A stretch of DNA of 52,467 nucleotides from Clostridia bacterium (GCA_017397895.1 JAFQHP010000026.1:1-52467), one strand, 5' to 3'; shown: positions 7,497-15,841, numbered from the stretch's first letter. Notes: generated by a model from the sequence alone, not told the origin. Numbers and translations are program-made.

Positions 7497-8006
7497 GGAG
7501 ACGTTTCGGGGGCTGCGCGCCCCCGCGCCCCGCGGCAGGGGCATTGCCCCTGCACCCATCCTGCGACACACAAGCTGACAAAGCAAACTTGTTTCCGCAT
7601 GAGGCTTGAGGAAACCAAGCAATTTCAGCCACGGGCGCAATGAAAACGATAAAAAATAGCGGTCGAGAGAATATATTCTCTCGCCGCTTCTTTTTATCGT
7701 TTTCCCCGGATGCCTTTGGCATCCGGTTGGCGGCTTTCAGCCGCCCAGCCCGTGGGCGGCGGGACTACACCCGATTCGCAATGTTTCTCGTTTCTTCGCC
7801 AAATAGCTCTCTGCGTGTTACAAGAAACAGCGGAAAATTGCTTGTGCTGTACGCCAACTACTTCCGCTACCGGGTCCAGGGGCGATGCCCCTGGTGGGGG
7901 TTGAGGGGGCAACGCCCCTCAGGTCTCCCCAAGCAACAACGGAAAATTGCTTGTGCTGTACATTAACTACCTCCGCTACCGGGTCCAGGGGTGATGCCCC
8001 TGGTGG
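7497..8006 (+). repeat. Composite intergenic repeat element, copy A (forward)
   Basis: Fills the whole gap between two convergent stop codons. In order: GC-rich hairpins (including CAGGGGC/GCCCCTG at 7536-7552), a conserved CCGCATGAGGCTTGAGG block, CACGGGCGCAATG, and the core 61-base hairpin at 7643-7703 with A tracts on the left arm and T tracts on the right. Then come CGGATGC/GCATCCG (7707-7726), a GGCGGC/GCCGCC hairpin, and two copies (from 7831 and 7940) of a ~65-base unit ending in hairpins 7876-7894 and 7985-8003. No coding potential is credible. The core should terminate transcription from both sides. Confidence 0.85.
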
Positions 8007-9242
8007 TCAGATGACGAAATTGCCGTGATCGAAGACGGTGACGGTGGAGCCGTCCTGATGGATGCCTTCGATGTGCATTTCACGGGAGCCGAACATGAAG
8101 TCCACATGGGCCATGGAGTAGTTGGCGCCGGCTTCACTGAGCTGTTCCTGGGTCATTTCGGTGCCGCCCTTGATATTCATGGGGTAGGCGCGGCCCAGGG
8201 CCAGATGGCAGGAGGCGTTTTCGTCAAAGAGGGTGTTGTAGAAGAGGATGCCGGTTTCCCGGATGGGGGAATCGTAGCTGATGAGGGCCACTTCGCCAAG
8301 GCGGCTGCTGCCTTCGTCGAATTCCACCAGGTTTTTCAGGGTATCCTGTTCCTTTTCGGCACCGAAGGAAACCACCTTGCCATCTTTGAATTCCAGCCAG
8401 AAGTTTTCGATCAGCTTACCCTGGTAATTGAGGGGCATGGAGGCCACCACTTTGCCGTTGACGCCGGTTTTGAGGGGCATGCAGAAGTTTTCTTCCGTGG
8501 GCATATTGGGGTTGAAGAGGATGCCTTTGGTGGAATATTCGCAGCCGCCGGCCCACACATGGTTGGGCACCAGTTCCACGGTGAGGTCAGTGCCCAGCTC
8601 GTTGGTGAAATGCAGGGCCTTGAAGTTATGGTCGTTGAGCAGTCTGGAGTGGCTGGTGATACGCTCGTTATGGGCCTTCCATTCGGCCACGGGGTCATTT
8701 TCTTCATTGACGCGCACGCTCATGAGAATAGCGTCCATCAGTTTCTGCACGGCGGTTTCTTCGGGAAGGTCCGGGAACACCTTTTTGGCCCAACCGGCGC
8801 TGGGCAGGGCCACGATGGTCCACTGGCCGTCGTTGTTCATGGTATACTTCTGCAGCGGGGCAAACACCTTGCTGCCGGCGATCTGCACAGCCTGCATCTT
8901 CTGGGGATCCACGTCCTTCATCAGGCCGGGGGTGCCGCTCATGATGTTCAGGAAGCAGCAGCCCTTTTCCTGAGCCCAGGCCCGCTTGTCATAGGCCCAC
9001 TGGGGGAATTCGGTGAGGGTTTCCAGGGAGCAGTTCATATAAGTCATCAGGGAAATCTGTTCGTCGCTCCAGTTCACCTGCACTTCGCCGGCGCCGGCTT
9101 CATAGGCTTCCTTGACGCACATACGCACAAAGGCGTAATCGGTGACGGAGGCGCTGATGACCAGCAGCTGCCCGGGCTGCACATTGGCGCCGATGCGCAC
9201 GGCCAGCCTTGCATACTTTTGCATTACGTTTTCGCTTGCCAT
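8007..9242 (-). CDS. M29-family metallo-aminopeptidase (AmpS/PepS-like)
   Basis: A 411-residue cytoplasmic aminopeptidase that removes N-terminal residues from peptides; length and sequence fit family M29. The N-terminal signature IGANVQPGQLLVISA is present. Candidate metal ligands in the C-terminal half are the Glu in MPTEENF, the Glu in RLGEVALIS, the His and Tyr in CHLALGRAY, and the His/Asp in AHVDFMFG. GAGGA lies 9 bases before the ATG. It is downstream of degV with a terminator-like hairpin between them (9269-9295), so expression is probably reduced read-through from the degV promoter; I see no separate promoter. It fits the peptide-using profile suggested by three M42 peptidases later in the window. 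Confidence 0.9.
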   Translation of the reverse strand: MASENVMQKYARLAVRIGANVQPGQLLVISASVTDYAFVRMCVKEAYEAGAGEVQVNWSDEQISLMTYMNCSLETLTEFPQWAYDKRAWAQEKGCCFLNIMSGTPGLMKDVDPQKMQAVQIAGSKVFAPLQKYTMNNDGQWTIVALPSAGWAKKVFPDLPEETAVQKLMDAILMSVRVNEENDPVAEWKAHNERITSHSRLLNDHNFKALHFTNELGTDLTVELVPNHVWAGGCEYSTKGILFNPNMPTEENFCMPLKTGVNGKVVASMPLNYQGKLIENFWLEFKDGKVVSFGAEKEQDTLKNLVEFDEGSSRLGEVALISYDSPIRETGILFYNTLFDENASCHLALGRAYPMNIKGGTEMTQEQLSEAGANYSMAHVDFMFGSREMHIEGIHQDGSTVTVFDHGNFVI

Positions 9243-9268
9243 AATAGAATCCTCGCTTTCTTTGATGG

Positions 9269-9295
9269 AAAAACTTCCTGCATCGGTGCAGGAAG
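9269..9295 (-). terminator. Terminator/attenuator between degV and the M29 gene
   Basis: On the minus strand CTTCCTGCA pairs with TGCAGGAAG around CCGA and is followed by TTTTT. It separates degV from the downstream peptidase gene. Confidence 0.75.
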
Positions 9296-9330
9296 CTTTT
9301 TGCAGCGGAAAAAGGCGCTGCTCCTTTGTA

Positions 9331-10212
9331 TCACAGGATACGTTCCCGGCCCATGAAGCAGACGGCCAGGGTGCCGGGGCCGCAGTGGGCGCCGATGACC
9401 GGGCCGATCATCTGCAGGCGGATTTCCTTGATTTCGGGGATGCGGGCCTTGACGATGTCGGCAAGCTTCTGGGCTTCTTCTTCCGCATCGGCGTGGAGCA
9501 GGATGATGGTCTGCTCACCGGGGTTTTCGATGTTTTCGGCCACCCGCTCGGCGATGGTCTTCAGGGCTTTTTTGCTGCCCTGTACCTTTTCCACGGCGTC
9601 AATCTTGCCGCCCTTGCCCATGGTGAGGATGGGCTTGATGCTGAGCATGCTGCCGAACACGGCGCTGGTGGCGGAAATGCGGCCGCCCCGGCGCAGGTAT
9701 TTGAGATCGTCCACTGTCATCCACACCTGAGCGCGGAAGCGGTTTTCCAACAGCCATGCTTCAATTTCTTCCATGGAAGCCCCGGCCAGGTACATATCGT
9801 GGGCCCTGAGGATGAGCAGCGTCATGGGAGCGGAGATGGACAGGGTGTCCACCACGATCATCTTCCGGTGGGGATACTTCTGCAAAAGCTGTTCCCGGGC
9901 TTCGAAGATGTTCAGGATGGTATTGGACATTTTGGAGGAGAAGGCCACAAACAGGATGTCCTTGCCATCCTTGAGGATGGGCTCAAAATAATCCACGTAC
10001 ACGGGGGTGGAAAGCAGGGAGGTGCTGGGGGCAGCGCCCTGGCGCATCCTGGCAAAGAATTCCTTTTCCACACCGGCGCGGCCGTTGTCGTCAAAATACT
10101 CCTGGCCGTCCAGGATGTAGGGCATTTTCACAACGGGAATATTGCGTTCATCAGCGATGGTATAGAGAAGATCGCTGTCGCTGTCGGTCATAAAAACGTA
10201 AGTTTTTTCCAT
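9331..10212 (-). CDS. DegV family fatty-acid-binding protein
   Basis: A 293-residue soluble protein with the DegV layout: an N-terminal TDSDSDL strand-loop, PSTSLLSTPVYVDYFEP (binding loop with the TS pair), FSSKMSNTILN, and a C-terminal domain with LKYLRRGGRIS and the late GAHCGPGTLAVCF motif. DegV/FakB proteins hold a fatty acid; FakB partners present it to the kinase FakA for phospholipid synthesis. No fakA gene is nearby, so whether this one acts in fatty-acid phosphorylation is inferred only from the family. GAGGGGG precedes the start. It is transcribed from a strong promoter at 10245-10273. Confidence 0.92.
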   Translation of the reverse strand: MEKTYVFMTDSDSDLLYTIADERNIPVVKMPYILDGQEYFDDNGRAGVEKEFFARMRQGAAPSTSLLSTPVYVDYFEPILKDGKDILFVAFSSKMSNTILNIFEAREQLLQKYPHRKMIVVDTLSISAPMTLLILRAHDMYLAGASMEEIEAWLLENRFRAQVWMTVDDLKYLRRGGRISATSAVFGSMLSIKPILTMGKGGKIDAVEKVQGSKKALKTIAERVAENIENPGEQTIILLHADAEEEAQKLADIVKARIPEIKEIRLQMIGPVIGAHCGPGTLAVCFMGRERIL

Positions 10213-10244
10213 ACATTTTCCCCCTCGAAAAAGATTTCCACATT

Positions 10245-10273
10245 ATTATACACGAAACTTTATGAAATTGCAA
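10245..10273 (-). promoter_or_regulatory. Sigma-A promoter of degV
   Basis: Minus strand: TTGCAA (10268-10273), 17-base spacer, TATAAT (10245-10250), about 30 bases before the start codon. Confidence 0.8.
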
Positions 10274-10320
10274 CATTGAGGTGTTTACATGCCGGAAAAG
10301 CAATTTTTGTTCCGCTGCTC

Positions 10321-10349
10321 TTGCGGCTGTGCGGGGGGTATGATAAAAT
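10321..10349 (+). promoter_or_regulatory. Putative promoter of radC
   Basis: TTGCGG (10321-10326), 17-base spacer, TAAAAT (10344-10349). An overlapping TATGAT gives poorer spacing. Confidence 0.5.
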
Positions 10350-10379
10350 AAGAAGAACATTGGATAGGGGCGATATACC

Positions 10380-11159
10380 GTGGAACATACAGGACACAGA
10401 GAGCGGCTGCGCAGGCGGTTTGAGCAGAATCAGCTGAACGGCTTTTCGGACCATGAGGTGCTGGAGCTGCTTTTGACGTACGCCATTCCCCGGGTGGATG
10501 TCAATCCCCTGGCCCACCGGCTGATGGACCGGTTCGGCTCCCTCTCCGGGGTGCTGGAGGCAACGGAGGGCGAACTGAAGCAGGTGCAGGGCATGGGAGA
10601 GAAAAGCGCGGCATTTGTGATCATGCTGGTGCCCCTGCTTCGCCGCTACCAAAAGGACAAGCTGACCGTGCGGCAGAAGCTGAAAACCTATGCGGACCTG
10701 GCAGATTACTGTGCCTCTTTATTCATTGGCTGTAATGAGGAGCATTTTTTTCTGTTGTGCTTTGATGCCAAGCTGCAATTGAGCAAAGAGGTGCTCATCG
10801 GCAGCGGCACCACCCAGGAGGTGCGGGTGCTGCCCAAGCAGGTAGCACGGGAAGCCATGCGGGCCAATGCCGTCAAGGCGGTGGTGACCCACAACCATCC
10901 CTCCGGAGACCCCCAACCCTCCCAGGCGGATACGGAACTGACAGAGGGCATAAGGGATGCGCTGGCAGTGGTGGATATCCAGCTGTTGGACCATGTGGTG
11001 GTGGGGCGGCAGGCTGTGTACAGCTTCCACCGGGATCATGTGCTGCCGCTGAGAATGATGGAAGAGCCGTCTTTTATTGCGGCTGAGGATAACGGGCTGC
11101 TGAAGCAGCGAACGGAGAAAAATATATGCAGGGAAGACGAAGAATTATTATGGGATTGA
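10380..11159 (+). CDS. radC: RadC family JAB-domain protein
   Basis: A 259-residue protein with an N-terminal helix-hairpin-helix region (GELKQVQGMGEKSA) and a C-terminal MPN/JAB domain. The JAMM zinc motif is intact: His171, His173, Ser181 and Asp184 in THNHPSGDPQPSQAD. RadC was named for DNA repair, but that role has been withdrawn in E. coli; the biochemical activity is unknown and a metalloprotease or nuclease-associated role is inferred. It starts at GTG (10380), with AGGGG 10 bases upstream. The last ~34 bases overlap the start of the YdcF-type gene, and the C-terminal ~20 residues are a non-conserved tail, so the overlap may be a recent extension. Confidence 0.93.
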   Translation: MEHTGHRERLRRRFEQNQLNGFSDHEVLELLLTYAIPRVDVNPLAHRLMDRFGSLSGVLEATEGELKQVQGMGEKSAAFVIMLVPLLRRYQKDKLTVRQKLKTYADLADYCASLFIGCNEEHFFLLCFDAKLQLSKEVLIGSGTTQEVRVLPKQVAREAMRANAVKAVVTHNHPSGDPQPSQADTELTEGIRDALAVVDIQLLDHVVVGRQAVYSFHRDHVLPLRMMEEPSFIAAEDNGLLKQRTEKNICREDEELLWD

Positions 11160-11728
11160 TTGGTGTGCTGGTTTTTCTGCTGGTATGCTTTCTGGCAGGC
11201 CTGGGGGTGCTGGTATGGGCGGAAACCCATCCCGCCCCGGTGTCGGACCGCAGCGCTGCCATTGTGGTGCTGGGGGCCCAGGTGTATCCGGACGGCAGCC
11301 TCAGCCCCCAACTGGAACTGCGGATGGAAGCGGCCCTTGCGGAATACCATCGCCTGCCCCGGCCCATCATTTGCTGCGGCGGCCAGGGGGAAAAGGAACC
11401 CCTTCCCGAAGGGGATGCCATGCGGCAGTGGCTGATTGAAAAGGGGGTGCCTCAGGTGTTGGTGGTGAGTGAAACCGCCTCCACCAATACGGTGCAGAAT
11501 CTGCAAAACGCCCGGCAGTTCCTGGCGGAGGATGAAAACTGCATCACCGTCATTACCAGCGATTATCACCTGCCCAGGGCGCTTCGCATGGCCCGGGATA
11601 CGGGCTATGAGGCAGACGGCGTGGGCAGTCCCTGCAAACCGGAATACTGGCTGAAAAACCATCTGCGGGAAGTGTTCGCCTGGGGCAAATACCTGCTGTA
11701 TAAGGCAGGGCTTGTGGATTATCAGTAA
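11126..11728 (+). CDS. YdcF/ElyC family (DUF218) membrane-anchored protein
   Basis: A 200-residue protein with one N-terminal membrane segment (residues ~8-31) and an extracytoplasmic DUF218 domain. Conserved pieces are AAIVVLGAQVYPDGSLSP, CCGGQGEKEPLPEGDAM, SETASTNTVQNLQNA (the highly conserved TxxN motif) and SDYHLPRA. SanA/ElyC/YdcF proteins are linked to cell-envelope integrity and peptidoglycan precursor supply; no enzymatic reaction is established. The ATG at 11126 has GGAG 8 bases upstream and overlaps radC by 34 bases, implying coupled translation. A second ATG at 11150 is possible. Confidence 0.88.
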   Translation: MQGRRRIIMGLIGVLVFLLVCFLAGLGVLVWAETHPAPVSDRSAAIVVLGAQVYPDGSLSPQLELRMEAALAEYHRLPRPIICCGGQGEKEPLPEGDAMRQWLIEKGVPQVLVVSETASTNTVQNLQNARQFLAEDENCITVITSDYHLPRALRMARDTGYEADGVGSPCKPEYWLKNHLREVFAWGKYLLYKAGLVDYQ

Positions 11729-11777
11729 ATCCTGGCAGCCGGTGCTGCCAAACAGATAGAAACAGGAGGAAACCAAC

Positions 11778-12926
11778 ATGGCAAACCGCATCGTACTCAA
11801 CAACATCTCCTATCATGGCAAGGGCGCCATTGACAACATCGTGCCGGAGCTTACCGCCCGGGGCAAGAAAAAGGCCCTGGTGTGCACCGATGAAAGCCTC
11901 ATTCAGTTCGGCGTGGCCGGGAAGGTGACTGCCCTTCTGGACAAGGCCGGCTTTGCCTATGCCACTTTCTGCGATATCAAACCCAACCCCACCATTGAAA
12001 ACGTGCAGGACGGCGTGAAGGCCTTCCGGGACGCCCAGGCGGACTGCATTGTGGCCATCGGCGGCGGCTCCGTGATGGATACCGCCAAGGGCATTGGCAT
12101 CATTGTGGAAAACCCCGAATTTGCCGACGTGCGCTCCCTGGAGGGTGTGGCCCCCACCAGGCATCATGCCGTGTTCACCATCGCCGTGGCCACCACCGCC
12201 GGCACCGCTGCGGAAGTGACCATCAACTACGTCATCACCGACGTGGAAAAGAAGCGCAAGTTCGTCTGCGTGGACGTGAACGATATTCCCGAAGTGGCGG
12301 TGGTGGATCCTGACATGATGGCCACCATGCCCGCTTCCCTCACCGCTGCCACCGGCATGGACGCCCTCACCCACGCCATTGAAGGCTACATCACCAAGGG
12401 CGCCTGCGACATTTCCGATATGTTCCACCTGGAAGCCATCCGCCTCATCAGCCACAGCCTGCGGCAGGCCGTGAAGGGCGAAGAAGAAGGCCGGGAAGGC
12501 ATGGCCCTGGGCCAGTACATTGCCGGCATGGGCTTTTCCAATGTGGGCCTGGGCGTGGTGCACTCCATGGCACACGGCCTTTCCGCCCTGTATGATACCC
12601 CCCACGGCGTGGCCTGCGCCATTTTGCTGCCTGTGGGCCTGGAATACAATGCGCCTGTGGCGGGCAAGCGCTACCGGGCCATCGGCAAGGCCATGGGCGT
12701 GGACGGCATTGACATGATGGATGACGAAGCTGCAGCCGTGGCTACCATCGCTGCCGTGAAGCAGCTGAGCCTGGACGTGGGCATCCCTGCTTCCCTGAAG
12801 GGCATCCTGAAGGAAGAGGATGTGCAGTTCCTGTCCGACAGCGCCTATGCCGACGCCTGCCGCCCCGGCAATCCCCGGGATACCAGCGTGGAAGAAATTG
12901 CCGTCCTGTACCGGAGCATGCTGTAA
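11778..12926 (+). CDS. fucO: Lactaldehyde reductase / iron-containing alcohol dehydrogenase
   Basis: A 382-residue type III (iron-dependent) alcohol dehydrogenase that closely follows E. coli FucO in length and sequence, including MANR at the start, the block NNPEFADVRSLEG and TTAGTAAEVTINYVITD. The NAD loop is GGGSVMDTAKGIG. Metal ligands are in place: Asp195, His199, His262 and His276, each one residue short of the FucO numbering. It should reduce L-lactaldehyde to 1,2-propanediol with NADH, the last step of anaerobic fucose or rhamnose use, though related diol/alcohol substrates are possible. No fucose or rhamnose genes are beside it. AGGAGG precedes the ATG; a terminator follows at 12944-12975. 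Confidence 0.9.
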   Translation: MANRIVLNNISYHGKGAIDNIVPELTARGKKKALVCTDESLIQFGVAGKVTALLDKAGFAYATFCDIKPNPTIENVQDGVKAFRDAQADCIVAIGGGSVMDTAKGIGIIVENPEFADVRSLEGVAPTRHHAVFTIAVATTAGTAAEVTINYVITDVEKKRKFVCVDVNDIPEVAVVDPDMMATMPASLTAATGMDALTHAIEGYITKGACDISDMFHLEAIRLISHSLRQAVKGEEEGREGMALGQYIAGMGFSNVGLGVVHSMAHGLSALYDTPHGVACAILLPVGLEYNAPVAGKRYRAIGKAMGVDGIDMMDDEAAAVATIAAVKQLSLDVGIPASLKGILKEEDVQFLSDSAYADACRPGNPRDTSVEEIAVLYRSML

Positions 12927-12943
12927 TAAAAACACAATACGAA

Positions 12944-12975
12944 AAAGGAAGAGGATACGCGCAGCCTCTTCCTTT
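12944..12975 (+). terminator. Hairpin after fucO
   Basis: AAAGGAAGAGG (12944-12954) pairs perfectly with CCTCTTCCTTT (12965-12975). The T run is only the distal end of the stem, so termination may be partial and allow read-through into the YitT-type gene 20 bases later. Confidence 0.6.
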
Positions 12976-12995
12976 GCCGAAGAAGGAATCGGGAT

Positions 12996-13838
12996 ATGCT
13001 GAACAGAAAATTGCTGAAGGATTTTGTCACCATCACCGTGGGGGATATCATTGTGGCCATTGCGGTGTATTTTTTCATGCTGCCCAGCCAGGTATCCGTG
13101 GGCAGCGGCACAGCCCTGGCCATGGTGCTGAGTAATTTCATCCCCCTTTCCGTGTCTACCATGACGCTGCTTCTGAACGTGGTACTGTTGATCATAGGCT
13201 ATCTTCTCATCGGGCCGGAGTTTGGCATCAAAACGGTGTATGCGTCCATCCTGATGCCGCTGGTGATGGGCCTGTTTGAAATCCTTTTTCCCAATTTCCA
13301 GTCCATCACCCAGGACCCTGTGCTGGATGTGGTGTGCTATATCCTGGTGGTGGGCGTGGGGCTTTCCATGCTGTTTTCCTGCAATGCTTCTTCCGGTGGG
13401 CTGGATATTGTGGCCAAGCTGATGAACAAATACCTGCGCATGGAATTGGGCAAGGCCATGAGCATTTCCGGTATGCTGGTGGCCTTGTCCTCTGCGGTGT
13501 GCTATGAGCCGAAAATTGTGGTGATCAGCCTGCTTGGCACCTACTTTGGCGGGCTGGTGGTGGACCAGTTTATCTTCGGCCGGAACATCAAGCGCCGGGT
13601 GTGCATCCTGTCCGAAAAAACGGAAGAAATCACCCGCTTTATTCTTCATGACCTGCACTCCGGTGCCACCCTCTATGACGCCATCGGCGCCTACAACGGC
13701 CAGGCGCGCAAGGAGATTGTGGTGATCGTGGACAAGCAGGAATACCGCGCGCTGATGGACTATATGCAAAAAACTGACCCCAAGGCTTTCGTTACCGTTA
13801 TCTCCGTCAACGAAATCAGCTATCAGCCGAAAAAATAA
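12996..13838 (+). CDS. YitT family membrane protein with C-terminal DUF2179 domain
   Basis: A 280-residue protein with about five or six membrane segments in residues 10-190 (YitT/DUF161) followed by a soluble DUF2179 domain from about residue 200 (KRRVCILSEKTEEITRFILH, then the GxTxxDxxGAY-like GATLYDAIGAYNGQARKEI). Members are common in Bacillota, often in several copies; the transported substrate is not known. AAGGAA lies 7 bases before the ATG. The gene is last in the radC-ydcF-fucO-yitT direction and its stop abuts repeat element copy B. Confidence 0.9.
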   Translation: MLNRKLLKDFVTITVGDIIVAIAVYFFMLPSQVSVGSGTALAMVLSNFIPLSVSTMTLLLNVVLLIIGYLLIGPEFGIKTVYASILMPLVMGLFEILFPNFQSITQDPVLDVVCYILVVGVGLSMLFSCNASSGGLDIVAKLMNKYLRMELGKAMSISGMLVALSSAVCYEPKIVVISLLGTYFGGLVVDQFIFGRNIKRRVCILSEKTEEITRFILHDLHSGATLYDAIGAYNGQARKEIVVIVDKQEYRALMDYMQKTDPKAFVTVISVNEISYQPKK

Positions 13839-14579
13839 CCGGGGATTTCAACAAGCCTGGGGAGTGATCGAAGCAGGGGGCCCTCGCCCCCTGTACCCCC
13901 GCGCCAGGCCAGGGATATCATCCCTGGACCCACTTCGCGAAGCGGTTGGGTGCGTAAACAAGCAGTTTCCGCGTGATGATTGGAGAACGAAAGGGGCCTG
14001 CGCGGCCTCTTCACCCCGCGGCAGGGGGATTCCCCCTGCACCCATCCTGCGACATACAGACTTACAAAACAGACTTGTTTCCGCATGAAACTTGAGGAAT
14101 GAAAAGATATGTGCCCACGGGCGCTATGAAAACGAAAAAAGAGCGGTTGAGAGAATGAATTCTCTCACCGCTTCTTTTTATCGTTTTCCCCGGATGCAAG
14201 GCATCCGGCGGTTGGCGTTCCGCCGCCCAGCCCGCAAAATAACAATCGGCTTTTGCAAACGGGTTTGTGCGTGGCGGCGGTGCCGCAGCCAATTCGCAAT
14301 ATTACAATCGTTTATTGCAATCAGGTTTGTGCGTGGCGGCGGTGCCGCAGCCAATTCGCAATATTACAATCGTTTATTGCAATCGGGTTTGTGCGTGTTG
14401 CAGGCAATCCCTCCGTCAGCCTGCGGCTGCCACCTCCCTTTCACAAGGGAGGCTTTTTCATATTCCTCAAGCTGCAGCGGGATATTGTTTGTTCTGTAAG
14501 CCAACTACTTCCGCAACTGGGTCCAGGGATGAAATCCCTGGTGGGGTGCAGGGGCGAAACCCCGCAGGTTCCCCCCATA
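13839..14579 (+). repeat. Composite intergenic repeat element, copy B (forward, longest)
   Basis: Occupies the full gap between convergent stops. It holds two left modules (hairpins 13874-13893, 13909-13927 and 14022-14038), the conserved CCGCATGAAACTTGAGG block and GTGCCCACGGGCGCTATG. The core hairpin is 14129-14187 (AGCGG..GAGAGAAT / ATTCTCTC..CCGCT flanked by A and T tracts), followed by CGGATGC/GCATCCG. Then comes a tandem 62-bp repeat (14253-14395), a GCCTCCC-type short repeat (14404-14457), and the right module with CCAGGGATGAAATCCCTGG (14523-14541). It contains no gene. Confidence 0.85.
14253..14395 (+). repeat. 62-bp tandem direct repeat inside element B
   Basis: Units begin with TTGCAA at 14253, 14315 and 14377. 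The first two are complete and nearly identical over 62 bp (sharing GTGCGTGGCGGCGGTGCCGC and CCAATTCGCAATATTACAAT), and a partial third follows. The same unit occurs with the same period in copy D on the opposite strand. There are no spacers between units. Confidence 0.9.
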
Positions 14580-15092
14580 TTATAGCGTCTTTTCGTATAC
14601 CAGCATGCCCTTGCCCCAGGGGTCGTCCGGGGCGTGGGGGTCGGTAAAGAGATAGCGGTAGCCGCATTTTTCCAGCACCCGGCAGGAGGCAGCGTTTCCC
14701 TGCATCACCCGGCCCTGCAGTTTTTTCAGATTGAAAGCATGGACGGCAAAATGCTCCAGGGCCAGGGCGGCTTCGGTGGCATAGCCCTGGCTACTGAAGT
14801 CCTGGCTGATGCAAAAGCCGATTTCCACCTCATCGGGTGAGCCCTCCACTTCGTTGATGCCCGCATCGCCAATCAATTGCTCATTCAGGGTGACAGCCAG
14901 CACGAAGGGCAGCCGTCCTTTTTCCACGCAGGCGGCAAAAAAGCGGATGGCGGAAAGGGCTTCCCCCGCATCGGCATAGCTTTCGTTGGGTAGGTATCGG
15001 GCCACGTTTTCTTCCCGGTGGATCAGGTACAGGGCCTGGGCATCCTTATCTTCAAAAGGGCGCAGCAAAAGCCGCCCGGCGGAAATGATCAT
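14580..15092 (-). CDS. GNAT family N-acetyltransferase (RimJ/RimL type)
   Basis: A 170-residue acetyl-CoA-dependent acetyltransferase. The opening strand RLLLRPFEDKDAQALYLIH is typical of the RimL-like group, the acetyl-CoA loop is DFSSQGYATEAALALEHFAV, and the end has the NAASCRVLEKCGYRY motif of this family. Substrates in the group include ribosomal protein N-termini and small amines; the target here is unknown. The ATG at 15092 overlaps the stop of the preceding gene by four bases (ATGA), so the two are translationally coupled and an extended start further upstream is unlikely. Its stop abuts repeat element B. Confidence 0.88.
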   Translation of the reverse strand: MIISAGRLLLRPFEDKDAQALYLIHREENVARYLPNESYADAGEALSAIRFFAACVEKGRLPFVLAVTLNEQLIGDAGINEVEGSPDEVEIGFCISQDFSSQGYATEAALALEHFAVHAFNLKKLQGRVMQGNAASCRVLEKCGYRYLFTDPHAPDDPWGKGMLVYEKTL

Positions 15093-15841
15093 TCTTCCGT
15101 TTCCAGGGTGAGGCAGCCCATGGCGGTTTCCAGAGCGGCCAGCATATCTTCCCGGCTGGTCACTTCTTCTTCCGCGGCCACTTCGTCCCCCAGCACCTGC
15201 ACCATGATGGAGCTGTCCCTGCTGCAATCCACAAAGGCATACATGGCGCTGGAATAGCCGGTGGGCAGCAGGTAGCCGTCGGCGTCGGTTTGGGTGGAGC
15301 CGGCGGTGTTCTGCAGCGTGGTGGGCACCATCTGCACGGTGTATTCGCCGAAGGTGAGGGTTTCCACGGGGGTGCCAAAGAGGGTGGAGAAAAGAGCGCT
15401 CATGTCTGCACTGGTGGAGCGGGCCATGGGCAGGTAGTAAATGCTGGTGATGGGGGAAGCGGCGTCCTGGGGCGCATAGCCGGGGCCCTGCTCCAGGGAA
15501 TTGGCGCTGAGCACTTCGGCGGCCATGGCCTGATAGTTTTCCGGCGCAGAGGCTTCGGCCAGCTTGTAATACTTGTGGCTGCTGCCGGTGCCCAGATCCG
15601 CCACGATCCAGTTTTCTTCCGCGCCCTCCAGCGCGCCGCCCTTCACCGGGATGGTGCCGATATTGGCCATGATATTGCCCACGATGACAGCGATGACGAT
15701 GAGGACCACCAGGGCAGCGGTGCCGATGATCAGGTGCTTTTTATATTTTTCCAGGAAAGCCTGGTTTTTTTTCCGCTTCAATGCTTCCTTGCGCTGCTTT
15801 TTGACGGCTGCACTGGCCCGCTTCTGATAAACCTTTGCCAT
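15089..15841 (-). CDS. Membrane-anchored protein of unknown function
   Basis: A 250-residue protein that I do not recognise. Residues 1-37 are very basic (many Lys/Arg), residues ~38-62 form one membrane helix (HLIIGTAALVVLIVIAVIVG), and the remainder (~65-250) is an acidic, Ser/Thr-rich domain predicted outside the cell. The basic N-terminus fixes an N-in orientation. It is the first gene of a two-gene unit with the GNAT acetyltransferase. It has no cysteine-rich or catalytic motif I can name. The promoter is at 15874-15902, divergent from the isomerase pair. Confidence 0.7.
   Translation of the reverse strand: MAKVYQKRASAAVKKQRKEALKRKKNQAFLEKYKKHLIIGTAALVVLIVIAVIVGNIMANIGTIPVKGGALEGAEENWIVADLGTGSSHKYYKLAEASAPENYQAMAAEVLSANSLEQGPGYAPQDAASPITSIYYLPMARSTSADMSALFSTLFGTPVETLTFGEYTVQMVPTTLQNTAGSTQTDADGYLLPTGYSSAMYAFVDCSRDSSIMVQVLGDEVAAEEEVTSREDMLAALETAMGCLTLETEE

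Noticed and set aside
14253..14395. CRISPR array
   Set aside because: Units are 62 bp and directly adjacent with no unique spacers, and no cas genes are present.
14092..14647. Short repetitive open frames within the composite element
   Set aside because: They arise from the 62-bp repeat and hairpins, lack ribosome sites and encode repetitive low-complexity peptides.
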